Assembly (NCBI GenBank): GCA_038030265.1 | Contig: CM075942.1 | Location: 16,264,029 to 16,328,028 of the forward strand | Source of the DNA: Corythucha ciliata | Taxonomy: Eukaryota; Arthropoda; Insecta; Hemiptera; Tingidae | Reading direction: 5' to 3' | DNA length: 64,000 nt | Part shown: positions 11,358 through 22,839 of the stretch, in pieces | Numbering within the stretch: the first letter of the stretch is position 1 | Layout of the letters: each line of letters opens with the position of its first letter | The notes under the pieces: model-generated | Databases searched by the model: none | What the model saw: only the letters and a program-made list of their open reading frames with translations | Told to the model about the DNA's origin: nothing | Position numbers and translations under genes: made by a program

Positions 11358-14300
11358 ATGCGTCGGTTTCTCAACGCCACCCATGCGTCGCGTCGAGCCT
11401 GGCTGACGACGTCAAGACAGGCGTCATCGAGTGTCAGGCGTCTCAAATTGGAAAAAGCTGAATCTCCCTTGGTCATCGAAGATGGCAAACCAGAGAAATT
11501 GCGGGAAAACCAGGTAATAATTAGGCTTAATTAATTACCGTATTTTGTGTAGAATTAAATAATAAAACTGGAAGGGACATTTACTAGGTGAGAATTAAAG
11601 TGCGTAACGTCGCCGTCAACGCTCCTGACATACTGTTAAGTCGTGGGCGACCGGCTGGCAATTTTAAACTGCCCCTCGTCCCTGGATATGAAATCAGCGG
11701 CACTGTGCTTGAGTCAACATCGGAAGACTACGTCAAGGGTGACAGAATTATCGCTCTAAATAAAGAAACATTGGGGGGATTCGCGAGCGAGTGTGTCGCC
11801 GATGCAGGAGTAAGGTTCTCCTTGATTTGTGTATGAAGCCGACGTGACCCTTCAAAGTTTTTATCATTTCCCGTCAGGACGTGTGGCACAAGCCGGGAAA
11901 TCTTCAGTTTGACAAAGCTGTCGCCGTGGCGGATTCCTTTGGCACGGCTCTCCTCGGCCTGGATCGAGTGGGTGCACTCAAAGAGAAACAGATCGTTTTG
12001 GCGACGATGGCTCAGGCTCATGGATTCGCCGCCGTCGATTTGGCTTCTCGCGTGTACAAAGCTAAGGTATAAGGCTTAAGCAATTTTACTTGTATAGTTG
12101 GGAAGGGGTTGAAATTGATGCCTTTTTACGCACGGAAGAGGACTATGTGAAAGAACCTGATTTTTTTCTCCCGAGGGCGCCAGAACCGATTATGGGTTTA
12201 TATGCCGTAATGGGCTGATGCTGCTGTCCACTACCCAAAATAAACAAATTTTACTCAATAAATGACGGTCTAAAGTAGCAGGTTGAACGTGAAACTTATT
12301 GAACAGAACGGTAGAAGTACAAATTCTACGGCGTCGGCTCATTTCGTTTCTTCAACGCTCACAAAAAATCATTTTTCTAACCTCGCCCACTAAAAAACGA
12401 ATTGCACGAGTTTTTCTTGCCAAATTTTGCGGGGGGTTGATTCAAAAACCATTTTCGCGGATTTTGAAAACCAAAACACCATATTCGCAAGTGGGTTATC
12501 CTGAAAAATCAATTTTTCGCATTTCACTCTCAAAAAAATAAATTTCGCGGATTTTTCTCGCTAAAACTCAATTTTCACTTTATACCGGCCCACTAGAAAA
12601 ATTAAAAAACAATCTCTCGCTAAAAACCATTTACGCTGGCCTGATTCACTAAAAGACAACAATTTTGCATACTTCTGCTGCTGAAAGTGAAAGTACAATT
12701 TTGCGGGGTTGTCTCAGTCATGAACAATTTCTTCGAATTTTGCTCTCCCAATAACCGTACTTTCGCGGACCTCGTTCACCAAAACTCACATTTTGGGGGG
12801 TTGCCTCATTGAAATGATCGGTTTCCCAGATTTGGCTCACTAAGACTGATTTCTGGCTCTGTGAAAAATCCCAATTTCGCGATTTTGGCTTTTTCAAATA
12901 GGTAATAGAGCAGGCTAGCTCGTTCGAATCACAACTTTGCTGTATTTGTAGAAACGTGTCCAGTCTCCTACGCTGGGCACCTACAGCACACTGTAAGCTA
13001 GCTGTGGTGGGTGTGGGAGGGGAAACGGCAGCCCCTTATGGGGGGAGTTGTACATGTGTTTCCTCGACCCCCCTCCAATCATACCTCGCCTACTCCGCGT
13101 TACGGAAATTACCACCGTATTTCTGCACCAATCGTGGAATTCAAGGGCTCATTTAAATCTTCAGGAAATTCCGCACAAGCGTACGATCTTGCTTTCCTAA
13201 ATAAGTCGTCCAAAGAGTGTGAATTTTCAAGGTAAAAGTTTGTGTGCGTTTTACAGTTATTTTAGGGATGAAATATGAAAAAGGAAGATCGTACGCTTGT
13301 GCGGAATTTCCTGAAGATTTAAATGAGCCCTTGAAGTCCACGATTGGTGCAGAAATACGGCGGTAATTTCCGTAACGCGGAGTAGGCGAGGTATGATTGG
13401 AGGGGGTCGAGGAATCACATGTACAACTCCCCCTTTTGGCCCTGATGTCAAGCTATCTTCTCGGATAAGTTGCTCTTTCCTGAGATCACAGGTGGCTTGT
13501 TGCTTATTATCGAGGGCTGTAACTTGACTGCTTACAAGATCGTGAGTTTCTGACGGGGAACTATTCGTCCCTACAATGGAAATTTCTCGAGTTTGGCTTT
13601 TTAGGGGGCCCCGTAGTCCTCCGAAGCGAACCAAATGTGATAACTTTCTACCATGGATCTCACTTACAGGCGCGAATATGGCGGCCGTTTTTCTCACAAA
13701 ATGGACAGGAAACAAGCAATTTTACCCGAAAAAGACAATTTAGTCAGGGAAATGTCAGATTTCCGGTCTGGTTTGGTAATTAGTAACGGTAACGTTCGGT
13801 AACTTCCGCTGCGTTACTAATAAAATACCGAGAAACGAATCGCATCGCTAGGCGGCGACAACGTTTTCAACAACGCGATGCCCAGCTTTGTATTTTTCTC
13901 ACTATTCTTTTTTTTCTTTTGTTTTTCATTGCATTAAAAAAACAACAGGTAATTGCGGTTTGCCTGACCGAAGAAGACGCCGACAACCTCCGTGAACGCG
14001 GCGCGTGGTCCGCCCTTGTCTATAAGGAGAAAGGAATGCTGGAAGAAGTTAAAGAATTGACTGGAGACAAGGGCGTCGACATCGTGTACGATACCCTGGG
14101 AGGAGACGCTCTTCAGTCGGCTTTAAAATGGTTTGCGCTGAAACCACTGCAAGTCCTGTGTTCTTTATATTATTATTGTTCAGCTTCTTATATTATTTTT
14201 CAGCGTGAAACACGAAGGAAAAATAATAGTCGCCGGTTACGCCATGAAAGAGCTTCCTCCTCTTCAAATGTCCCTCTTACTGACACTGCCATCATTCTCC

Positions 14301-14589
14301 CTCACTGGGGTGTCTCTAGTAAGTTACAGAAAGCACAGTCACTCCGTATACAGGTAAAGACGTTTCTTCAGTTTCAAATTTTAACTATAGTCTAACCTCC
14401 CCCCCCCCATATCCATCATTTTCACCCAGACAAACGATTAGCGACGTCCTGGAAATGGCCGGCTCAGGCCTCATCAGCCCTGAAATAGCCGCTCGATTCC
14501 CACTCGAAAAAGCGAACGACGCCTTGGAGCACATCAAAAACGTTCGCCCCATAGGTAAAGTCATTTTAGACGTAGGTGAAGACGCTTAA
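11358..14589 (+). CDS. Quinone oxidoreductase-like protein 2 homologue (MDR family)
   Basis: Medium-chain dehydrogenase/reductase of the quinone oxidoreductase branch, expected to reduce a quinone or enone with NAD(P)H. Six exons: 11358-11513, 11588-11809, 11878-12066, 13949-14130, 14204-14353 and 14430-14589, about 352 residues. Intron phases agree. The first ~25 residues are rich in Arg and Ser with no acidic residue (MRRFLNATHASRRAW), suggesting a mitochondrial presequence. The GroES-like part has NAPDILLSRGRP and LPLVPGYEISGTV; the C-terminus has GKVILDVGEDA. No zinc ligands, as expected for this branch. Odd point: the nucleotide-binding loop, usually AAAGATG-like, reads MAQAHGF, losing two glycines. 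Intron 3 is 1.9 kb, full of repeats and a foldback. The gene ends 123 bp from the tail of the POLR1G-like gene. Best match from memory is vertebrate CRYZL2-type proteins. Confidence 0.82.
12290..12920 (+). repeat. Degenerate ~30-bp repeat array (dialect A) in an intron
   Basis: About 20 imperfect units near CAATTTCGCGGATTTTGCTC plus ACTAAAAAC. They fill the first third of intron 3 of the oxidoreductase gene. Confidence 0.65.
13041..13433. repeat. Foldback element with ~150-bp arms
   Basis: Sequence 13041-13197 is repeated inverted and almost unchanged at 13282-13433, including CTCATTTAAATCTTCAGGAA and GCGTACGATCTT; the spacer is about 85 bp. The high identity of the arms implies a young insertion. 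It lies inside intron 3 of the oxidoreductase gene. Open frames within it are mirror images of each other and not credible as genes. Confidence 0.85.
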
Positions 14590-14712
14590 AAAATTTGTAT
14601 TTCTCATTATAAGGCTACTCGTAAATTAATGTCGTAACGTTATAATAGAGAATTTGTACATTCAGTCTCCAGTGAGCCTAAGGACACTTACCGTAAAAAA
14701 AGGCAGGGAGGG

Positions 14713-17700
14713 TCACGTTAAGAGCTCTGTGTCGTTACTTTTCTTTTTCTTTTTCTTATGCTTGGCAATATCCAGCTCGGAAGGCTCGTCTAAAAAAAAT
14801 GGGAAGAGCGAACAAAAAACTTTAGAATTCTAAAAAATTGATGAGACGAAGTCGAAGATGTTACCTAGTGGGCATTCTACCGTTGAGGGCACGGTCACTT
14901 CTTCAACTCCCTCTTCGTGGTGTTTTTTCTTTTTCTTCTTCTTTTTGACCTTTTTCGTCGAGTCTGTTTCACAAGGGTTGCCTGAAAACATTCAAAAAAC
15001 TGAAGTCTAAACAGTTGACTCTTTATGGGGGAGGGGGGGATTACCTAATGGTTCTTCCTCGATTTTCGAAACGTTCTCTTCAAGTTCATTTTCGTTGTGC
15101 TTGTTCTTTTTCTTCTTTTTAGCCTTTTTCGTTAATTCTGTTTCACAAGGATCGCCTGAAAACAAAAAACCAAAGTAAAAATAATTAACACTTGGGGGGG
15201 GGGGGGTACCTATTGGTTCTTCCTCGATTTTCGCAACGTTCTCTTCAAGTTCATTTTCGTTGTGCTTGTTCTTTTTCTTCTTTTTAGCCTTTTTCGTTAA
15301 TTCTGTTTCACAACGATCGCCTGAAAACATAAAAAACTAAAGTAAAAATAATTAACATGGGGGGGGGGGGTTACCTATTGGTTCTTCCTCGATAATCAAA
15401 ACGTTCTCTTCAAGTTCATTTTCGTTGTGCTTCTTCTTCTTTTTTTTCTTTTTGGACTTTTTCGTCGTTTCCGTGGCTGAAAACATGGATAAAGGGTGAT
15501 TTTTTACAAGAAAAACTTAAGACAGATGGAGAAAGACAGACGTACCAGTTGGTTCTTCCTCGCTTCTCGAAACAATCGCTTCCTCTATGACTTCCTCTTC
15601 TTTAACACGGTGTTTCTTTTGTTTCTTGGTTATTACTGGCGTAGGTTCCTGGTCAACAGGCAGGGGAAGTTTGAAATCGTTCTCGTTCGTTTCATGCTCT
15701 CGAGTTTTCCTCTTTTTCTTCTTAGAGGACTTGCCCTCGTCCGCCAGGCTGTCATTTACGTCAGAGGTTAACCAATCACTGCTACTGTCGGCTCTTTTTC
15801 GCTTTTTCGGGGATTTTCCATTGGTCACATCTTCACTTTTTTCTTGCACGGATTTCTTACGATTTTTTTCCATGCCTAAATGAGGACGAGGAGGATTAAG
15901 TGTTTGTCACTAAATGGGGATGTCTTCAAGTTTGATTCATTTACTTGTTTCCTGTGGGTCAGTGTCCAAATATTCAGCAATTATGACTCGACCCTTGCTC
16001 TTGTATGTTGCTATAATAGGAAAAAATCATTAGTTACGCAGTTAATTTGAATGTTTAGTATAATTAAGCCTCCTATCATGCTCAGAGCTTTATTACCTAC
16101 GTGATTAACGGCGTTACAATGTTCGGTAACGTATAAACCAAAGTGAGTCACTACAGCTTTTTTCCCCATGGGCTCGGGGCGATCCCTCAAGTCGAGACAC
16201 TCCGAGATCTCCACGCTTTCGTCCCAATTTAAATTTCGACAACTTTAGCCAGAATCGCCCAAGGGGTGTAGTGGATGGTTTTTAGGGCTATTTTTCACGA
16301 GTTTTTCGATTTGAACTAGAAGCAGTCTATGGACCCCCCCCCCCTCGCACGACAACGCTCGTCCCACGCTGACTTGACAAATGCAAACGGCCCTGGGCAA
16401 AACTCCTCCAAGGGGCAGTCAACGCCCCTCTAAGTGGAACCCCTCTGAGTGCTTTTGCCTTTTCGTTGGTTATGGTCGATTTTCTCGACTCCTTCACGGG
16501 CTCTCGCTCCTTCGCTTTGAGATTTCGCAGGAACCCGAAAGTTGCAATGACACGGATCCTTGGGGCTGGCTACCCTTGAAACTTGGCTTAAATTAAGACT
16601 CAAAACAGGCAATTTCGCTGAAATGAGGCCCGAAACTGTCAATTTCGCGGATATACAGCCAAGAAACTTGTAATTTTGCTCTTTGAACCCGAGCTAGCAA
16701 ACTCACAGACAATTAGCTCTAAATATGGAAAATGCAAGGCTATCTTGCTACGGGCGCAGTGGGGGGCGGCTTGCTCAGACTCTACGCCCACTAAAAAAAA
16801 AAAAAAGGCTCAGGAAGGAGGAAAGGAAATAAAGACCTGAAAATTGCAATTTTACGAATATTCGGCCAGAAAACATTCAATTTCGCGAATACGTCGAAAA
16901 CGCTGTGCGGCTATCCGTCAGGCTTTGAGCATTCGTGAGATTTTTTCCTTGGTGACACTAAAAAGAAGGCCGAAAGTTACAATTTCGCAAAAATAAACAC
17001 CAGAAACTAGCGATTTCGCAAATAATTGTACCCAAAACTTGCAATTTGAACGATTACGACATTTGTTCTGCGGCCACTAAAAAACCCCCCAAACTAGCCA
17101 TTTCACGACAATAATCACCTGCAATTTGCAATATAACTGAAACTAGCCGGGGGAATTCGATTTCGCGGTTACAAAATTCTGGCTATTCGTCAGACTGTGG
17201 ACGCTGACGAGAGCTGGAGCGGTTAACTTTCCACAGGATATAATTGGGGCTTTCAGACGGGAGCTCTGAGAGCCGGTTCACCGACTCACGAGCCGTACAG
17301 TGGCTCAACCCTCCGACCGCCAGCGGTTGGGTTACAAAGAAGTCTTCGGAGCCGGGCCTTTTCACAATGAACCGTTCAAGCGGCTCTCGTGAGCGCGTTC
17401 ACGTGAATTTTGCTCTAATTAAGACCAGAAACGAACGATATCGTGAATGGTCAGATTCATATAGTTCATGTATTCAGGCCTGAAACTTAAAATTCCGCAT
17501 ATAATTAGCTCCGAATCAAGTAATTTAGCGCTATTCATCAAGCTTTGGGCGCTATCGGGAACCTGCTGGACTCGACTCCACGCCCACTATTTAAAAAAAA
17601 AGCCCCTAAACTAGCCATTTCGCGAAAGCCAAGACCAGAAACGTGCTATTTCGAATGCTTCGTGGGAGGTGGGGAGGGGGTTTCCTGGCTCCACTCATTC

Positions 17701-20363
17701 AGGGAATAATTTGTGCCTCACACTCACCAGTCACAACCTTAAAAACACACTCTGACTTACTTGGATAGTGGCAGAATGGGTCTTAAATGAGCCAACCTCA
17801 AGAAATGTCACTTTAGACGAAGCCAAACCCACGAAATTGGTTGCTGGAAGAGCCAGATCCGCGAAATTGGGTTTTTATTATGCTAACACCCCAAAATTGA
17901 TATTGAGAGGGCGGACCTTGCGAATATTTTCTTTCACGGAGCCTGACCCACAAAATTGACTTGTCGTGGCCCGCCGCAAATTGAGCCCACGCGTGGGTCA
18001 CCCAAGCTCAAAAAACATGTTAAAAGACTATGCTTTCTCAATTGTTTTTTTGAGCTTGAGTGACCCACGCGTAGGATGAAAAATCTGTAAATATGGCCTA
18101 GACAACCCTGCGAAATAGGGTTTTAGAAAGAGTCACACCAGGGGAGTTGCTATAAAAAGGAGCCCAAGTCACAAATTAGGTATTGAAATTTCGAATGAAC
18201 CAAAACCGTGAAAATGGATTCTGTCTCAGTGAATTCCGCGACATTTTGAATCCTAAAAGTCCCAAACCGCACAATTGCATTCTTAAAGGTCAAACCCAGG
18301 GCATTGATTTTTTCTTTTTTGCAAGAGTCAACCCCTTGTGATTGGATTTGTAGGGAGTCAATCCACCAAATTAGGCTGAAATGAGTCAGAAAACCCCGCA
18401 ATATCAGGGACGGGCACCTCTTGTTTGTCATACATTCGTTTTCGAACATGATCGGTGGATTCTTGGATGACACGTATGATTTGATAGACCGGCGGAGGCG
18501 GGATTTTCATAGCAACGTTGCCATTTTAAAAACGTGCCCGTCCCCGATTGGATTGTGTGAGTGCTCATGGTCTTAAAAAGAGCCAAAACCACGAAATTTT
18601 GTTTTTGAGCGAAGCGAGAGCCACGAAACCGTTCTTCTAAGTTGGACAACCCCCGGGTAATTATGATTTGAAACGTGTGGAATCCGTGAAGTTGGCTTTT
18701 TTTATGGACCCAACCCCGTGAAATTGGATTTTTAGGGAGACGATCCGTAAAAGAGACTTCTTCCACTTTGGCTCTAGGTACTCCCAAAACACACGTCACG
18801 TACCAGATTCACAAGATTTGGTTTTTGAAAGAACCACACCGGCAAAATTTCATTTCCAAGCATCTGAAGGCGAAATTGAAGCTTGAATTAGCCCAAACCT
18901 CGAAATAAGTGCCAAATCCGCGAAATTTGCGACTCCGAAAGGGCCCAACCTGATGACGGTCTCCATACCCGTTAGATTGTTTTATTGAAAGAGTCAACCC
19001 CGTGAGATTGAATTTTCGTATTAGTCAAAATCACGAAAATGGCAATTTTAAAGAGCCAATCCTGCGAAATTGACTTTTTGAGTGAGTAATGCCCGCAAGA
19101 TTTGGGCTTTGAAATGGCTAGACCCACTAACTCTTTTTCGAATGAAACTAAATTGTGCTTTAAAGTGAGCAAACATCATTGACATTTTGAATTTGAACGG
19201 GTGAAATCCGTGAAGTTGGCGTTTTCGGGGGAGCCAATGACGAAATTGGTTTTTACGACGTACAAGATTCGGGAATTTTTTAGATCCAAACCGGCGGCAT
19301 TGTGTTTCTAAGGAGCTAAGGATGAAAATGGCATTTTTAAATTAGTTAACTACCAACAAATTAGTTTTTCATGGAGTCAATCCTGTGAAATTGGTTTTTT
19401 GATTGGGCAAGTCAAACTGGATCTTTGAGTGCCAATGATCCGAAAAGTCAAACCTACGAAACTCATTTCGCACGCACAACATTAATGATTGCATTGGGAG
19501 GCGTGTTGTGCGAGAGTAATTTTTGTTAATCTCAATTTTTTCTTGATCAGAGCTCAAGTTCCGCCCCGTGCAAACACTCCTCTAGGCCCCCCAGCACTGC
19601 TTAATGAGCCATTATTATGGCTGAATCGGAGGCTGTTTACATTGTTAAAGGCATCGGCTCACCTAGCGTGTGACTCGAAGTGCTGCCCCTCGTGCTGGGT
19701 CTCACGATGTTCAAATTCTCTCGACCATCTTCATAGTATGTCTCGTACTGAGATTCTGAGTGGGGCAGTGTCAATTTTCTCGGAGGGTCGCCTTTACGGA
19801 CGATATCCTCTAGTGTCATCTCTTCCAGGAGTTTAGGATCCAGGTCTCTGGGACACTGTACCAGATAAATTTCGAGTTCTTCGGGTGGGTGGTCCAACAG
19901 GTCCTCGTACGGGGATTCCGAGGTAACATCTCCGGCTTGAATCAGAGTGTACTGTGAACAGAAAATTAAATTTATTGAATGAGTTTACATTTAAGTAGAC
20001 TTTAAGTCTCCACTCATGGTAAAACAATATCCCTAGACTTCCTAGATGAGTACCGAGAGATCTAATCGTGAGACTCACTTTTTCTTTTAATGTGGCGACT
20101 GGGTCGAGACAAGGGCTAGGGGGTATGGTCCTTGACTTACGCTTTGGTGTAACAACCGTTTCATTCTCGTACTTGCGTATCATATACTCGTAAATGGCCA
20201 AATTCTTCAATTTGTACCATCGCGACCCCGGATCAAAGACAATCCCATCGTAATCACTGTCTGAAGTGTCGTCAAGCAACCCCGATACACTCTCACTGTC
20301 GCTCTCATTCAAAAAGTGTAAAATGCTGCCAGGGATAGAAATATCGGCATTTTTGTGATCCAT
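14713..20363 (-). CDS. POLR1G: POLR1G/RPA34-like protein with duplicated Lys-rich exons
   Basis: Proposed RNA polymerase I subunit of the RPA34 family (nucleolar rRNA transcription). Exons on the minus strand: 20363-20079, 19951-19641, 16242-16097, 16010-15945, 15875-15546, 15476-15375, 15320-15210, 15155-15045, 14981-14865 and 14789-14713, about 550 residues. Phases agree if the donor at 19640 (AT|GTAAAC) is used; the CTAG|GTGAG donor at 19662 would not fit the next exon. The family signature is weak but in order: LEIYLVQCPRDLDPK (compare WLIQ-P-D in human, WLIKFPSN in yeast), LNIVRPSTRG, WDESVEISECLDLRDRPEP, then a basic tail of K-runs. Human POLR1G also ends in repeated K-rich blocks. Four successive exons (15476-14865) are tandem duplicates, each KK-runs followed by HNENELEENV and EEEPxG. 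The identification is an inference; exon structure is clearer than family. The 3.4-kb intron 19640-16243 is repeat-filled. Confidence 0.55.
16580..19460. repeat. Degenerate ~30-bp arrays in the large POLR1G-like intron
   Basis: Two blocks. At 16580-17660 units resemble GAAACTTGCAATTTCGCGAAT. At 17760-19460 units resemble CCGCGAAATTGGTTTTTGAAAGAGCCAA, the reverse-complement orientation of dialect A. Period is about 30 bp with strong divergence. Unique-looking segments between them (17190-17400, 18400-18540) show no convincing exon. Confidence 0.65.
17988..18073. repeat. Hairpin with ~28-bp arms
   Basis: CACGCGTGGGTCACCCAAGC with CTCAAAAAAC at 17988-18017 pairs with GTTTTTTTGAGCTTGAGTGACCCACGCGT at 18044-18072; loop about 26 bp. 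A small foldback within the repeat array. Confidence 0.7.
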
Positions 20364-20412
20364 GAAACTTCACGTTTTCAGCGGGAAGGGGGTAGAAATC
20401 GCGAGGACGCGT

Positions 20413-21174
20413 TCAGAGAAGGTTACAAATACTGATAACGGTGACAAGCCACGTGAGTTTTGATGAGACAGGACACCCGGTTCTTGAAAAACATTGTCTT
20501 TCAAGATTTGAATAAGGAGCTATTACTTGAACATTAGGGCTTACCTCGTGGAATTGTTTGAACCAAAATTCTTCCTCGCAGCCCAATTGGGTTCCAGTGG
20601 TCGATTTGTTATTCTCTAAACTCTTTCTCGCCTTGGTCATTTCCCCAAAATCCATGATGCTCCTCTGTTCAAGTTTCCTCGAGCCAAACCCCTCAACTTG
20701 CGTACTGTTTTGAAATCCACCCGGAGCTGGCGAATCAAGTGTTCTTCCATCGTTGACCAGTCGCTTGGGGATTGTTGACACGTTCGGAGACTCTGATCTG
20801 TCACGGGCTGGACTCGACCTAGGCGATAGTTCCTCCGAGGGCTCTCTCATGGCTAGTCTCCGTTGACGCTGTGGAGCCTCTTGTTGACCGTCGTCACTTT
20901 CCGACGACGAACTGTCCGAGGACGATATATTGTGCGCCATTTCAGAGGCTGACTCACCTTCGTACGCCTGAAAGGCGTCACTGATAAATGTCTTCCTTTT
21001 TAGTCCTTTATTCACTGCAAAGCGAATCGTTGATCCCCAGCGCCGAACTTCTTGTTCTCCGTGTTCTGAAACGTCGGAGTCACTCGTGTCGTCTAAGAGC
21101 TTCGCTATTTTTTTAGCGCATCCGACGCGTAAAGCTTTAAGTATTTGCTTTGGTATAAACAAATTATTGAACAT
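20413..21174 (-). CDS. Unidentified Ser-rich protein or alternative first exon
   Basis: An open frame of 253 codons starting at ATG 21174. At codon 210 there is a strong donor (CACGAG|GTAAGC, exon end 20545), so the true exon is probably 21174-20545, ending in phase 0. The protein starts MFNNLFIPKQILKALR, contains KLLDDTSDSDVSEHG and RRWGSTIRF, then a long Ser/Glu/Arg region (SSSDSSSSESDD, SEELSPRSSPARDRSESP) and ends EEEFWFKQFHE. It looks like a disordered, phosphorylatable nuclear protein. The LLDDTSDSD...RW pattern is shared with the first exon of the POLR1G-like gene just downstream, whose exon 2 also starts in phase 0. An alternative first exon of that gene, or a separate gene with unseen 3' exons, are both possible. 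Codon structure and the start near a shared promoter support it being expressed. Confidence 0.6.
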   Translation of the reverse strand: MFNNLFIPKQILKALRVGCAKKIAKLLDDTSDSDVSEHGEQEVRRWGSTIRFAVNKGLKRKTFISDAFQAYEGESASEMAHNISSSDSSSSESDDGQQEAPQRQRRLAMREPSEELSPRSSPARDRSESPNVSTIPKRLVNDGRTLDSPAPGGFQNSTQVEGFGSRKLEQRSIMDFGEMTKARKSLENNKSTTGTQLGCEEEFWFKQFHEVSPNVQVIAPYSNLERQCFSRTGCPVSSKLTWLVTVISICNLL

Positions 21175-21604
21175 AGTCCACTATTTTACACGTTTTATCC
21201 AAATAATTTCGAATTCGAAAAAACAAACCCATCTTGGCTGTCGACTCCGGATCCGGAGCAGCCATCAGTTATCACTGTGGGCTATCAAGCGTTATCCTTC
21301 TTGCACTCATCCACAGAGAAGGAGGATAAAAAGATGCGCTCAACTTCTGTGACGTCACTGGAAATAATGAAGTTGTTTTATCAATTTCATTATTTTGATG
21401 AATAATTTCCTTGAAAAACCGATTTGGGAACATCTAGAGGAATCTGCTTTGAAAAAAGGTCTGGTTTGTTACGTTTGATTCCTCTAAAACTGCTGCCACT
21501 TCTGGTTTTGACTTTTCCACCACTTTGGCTCTAGTTACTCCCTAAAAAAGATCTCTATGATAAGCGTTATCATTCGTCCTGAAATTTAGGGGTGAGTGTG
21601 AAAA
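21175..21604. promoter_or_regulatory. Candidate bidirectional promoter (NDUFB8 / minus-strand gene)
   Basis: Only 430 bp separate the ATG at 21174 (minus) from the NDUFB8 ATG at 21605 (plus). The sequence is AT-rich with no obvious TATA box for either direction. Head-to-head spacing of housekeeping genes makes a shared promoter likely, but no specific factor site is identified. Confidence 0.4.
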
Positions 21605-22200
21605 ATGAGCCTTTGTAAAGGGAAATTGTTATTTTCCTTGGTCCGGAGGTCTTTGACCACTTCTGGAATTCGATCCGGTGGATTATGGAACAAAGACTGG
21701 AAGGCAGCACCTTATCCGAAGACCGAGGCCGAGAGAGCGGCTGCTGCCAAAAAGTACAACTTGCTGCCACAAGTAAGCCAGAATTCTCATTTCTAAACAA
21801 AAAAAAAAAAAAAAACGTTCGTTCTAATACGTCCTTGTTCAAACTCGAGGAATATGAGCCTATTCCGGACGACGGCGATGGCATGGGTGACTATCCGAGT
21901 TTCGAGCCAGTTGGCGTCGGCGACCGTGACCCTCATTATCCGTGGGACATACCAGTGTACAGAAGGAATTTCAACGAGCCCGTACACGAACATTTCAACA
22001 TTTATACAGAGGATAGATTGAGTCCGGGTGCTTGGACCCCTCTGCCGTTTAACCAAATGGCTTTGGTATTTTTGGCGGTTGTAGGCAGCTTCTGGGTTTT
22101 CTTATACGCTGCAAATAATACTTTCTTCTTTCCGGTCAAACCGAAGCATATGCCGTCAAACCCAGTCAAATGTTACAAGTACCCGACGAAAAAAGAGTAA
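21605..22200 (+). CDS. NDUFB8: NADH dehydrogenase 1 beta subcomplex subunit 8
   Basis: Accessory subunit of mitochondrial respiratory complex I, in the membrane arm. Two exons, 21605-21772 and 21850-22200, joined in phase 0 across a 77-bp intron that contains an A-run; 172 residues (human 186). The N-terminus is a basic presequence (LFSLVRRSLTTSGIR). Family landmarks: WNKDWKAAPYPKTEAER, KKYNLLPQ then EYEPIPDDGDGMGDYP, and RDPHYPWDIP. One membrane helix near residues 125-148 (MALVFLAVVGSFWVFLY). The C-terminus PVKPKHMPSNPVKCY corresponds to the PVGPKQYP segment of mammals. A reading straight through the intron is also open but would insert Lys-rich nonsense, so splicing is preferred. Flanked head-to-head by the Ser-rich minus-strand gene. 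Confidence 0.92.
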
Positions 22201-22555
22201 TGTATTTATTTTCACTGCATAGCATTACACATCTTGTATAGTAAACCCTCGATTTCTAGACCATTTCGGAATTAAATATTGTTTAACGGTTAATAAGGGG
22301 CCTGATCGTCTACTTGTGGTCAGATCGACGCCTTTACGTACCTGAATCCTTGAAATAACTGAGTTGCGCCATCTCGATTGTGGAGGCGCCGGGTCGATGA
22401 TCACGATTTGTGGTTATGGTGGTGGTGGTAGGGGGGAGACAATCATGGAAATTGCATTCAGGGTGCGGTTCAGTCGGTCTCGGACGCTCAGCTACCCTAC
22501 TGGGTTGATGGGACGAGGACTAAGTAGCTCTGGTAGCTGACGGTCGTCGAAACTA

Positions 22556-22650
22556 AGGTGACCAGAGTCCTATACCCGGCCTCATTCTTCAGGTGTCCGA
22601 AGAGAGAAAGGTCAAAATTGTCCTACTTTCCGCCCTGGCTCGATTTTTGA
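22556..22650. repeat. Dispersed repeat, copy 2 (GGTGACCAGA family)
   Basis: AAGGTGACCAGAGTCCTATA, TTCTTCAGGTGTCC and TGTCCTACTTTCC match, in altered order, the copy at 8588-8690. No coding capacity. Confidence 0.4.
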
Positions 22651-22839
22651 CTGGTCAGGTCGGGCGCCTAATGTGGGTGGTGGGGAGAGTCTTGGGACAC
22701 GAATTAGATGAAAGAACATAGCCTTATAACGTGGATCATTGAGTATATGAGTGTCGGCTTGGGGCGTTTGTCCTCAGTGGGCAGTCGAAATACTTGGAAC
22801 ATAAATTAACGGGAAGAAATCAGTCGTGTTACTCGGCTC

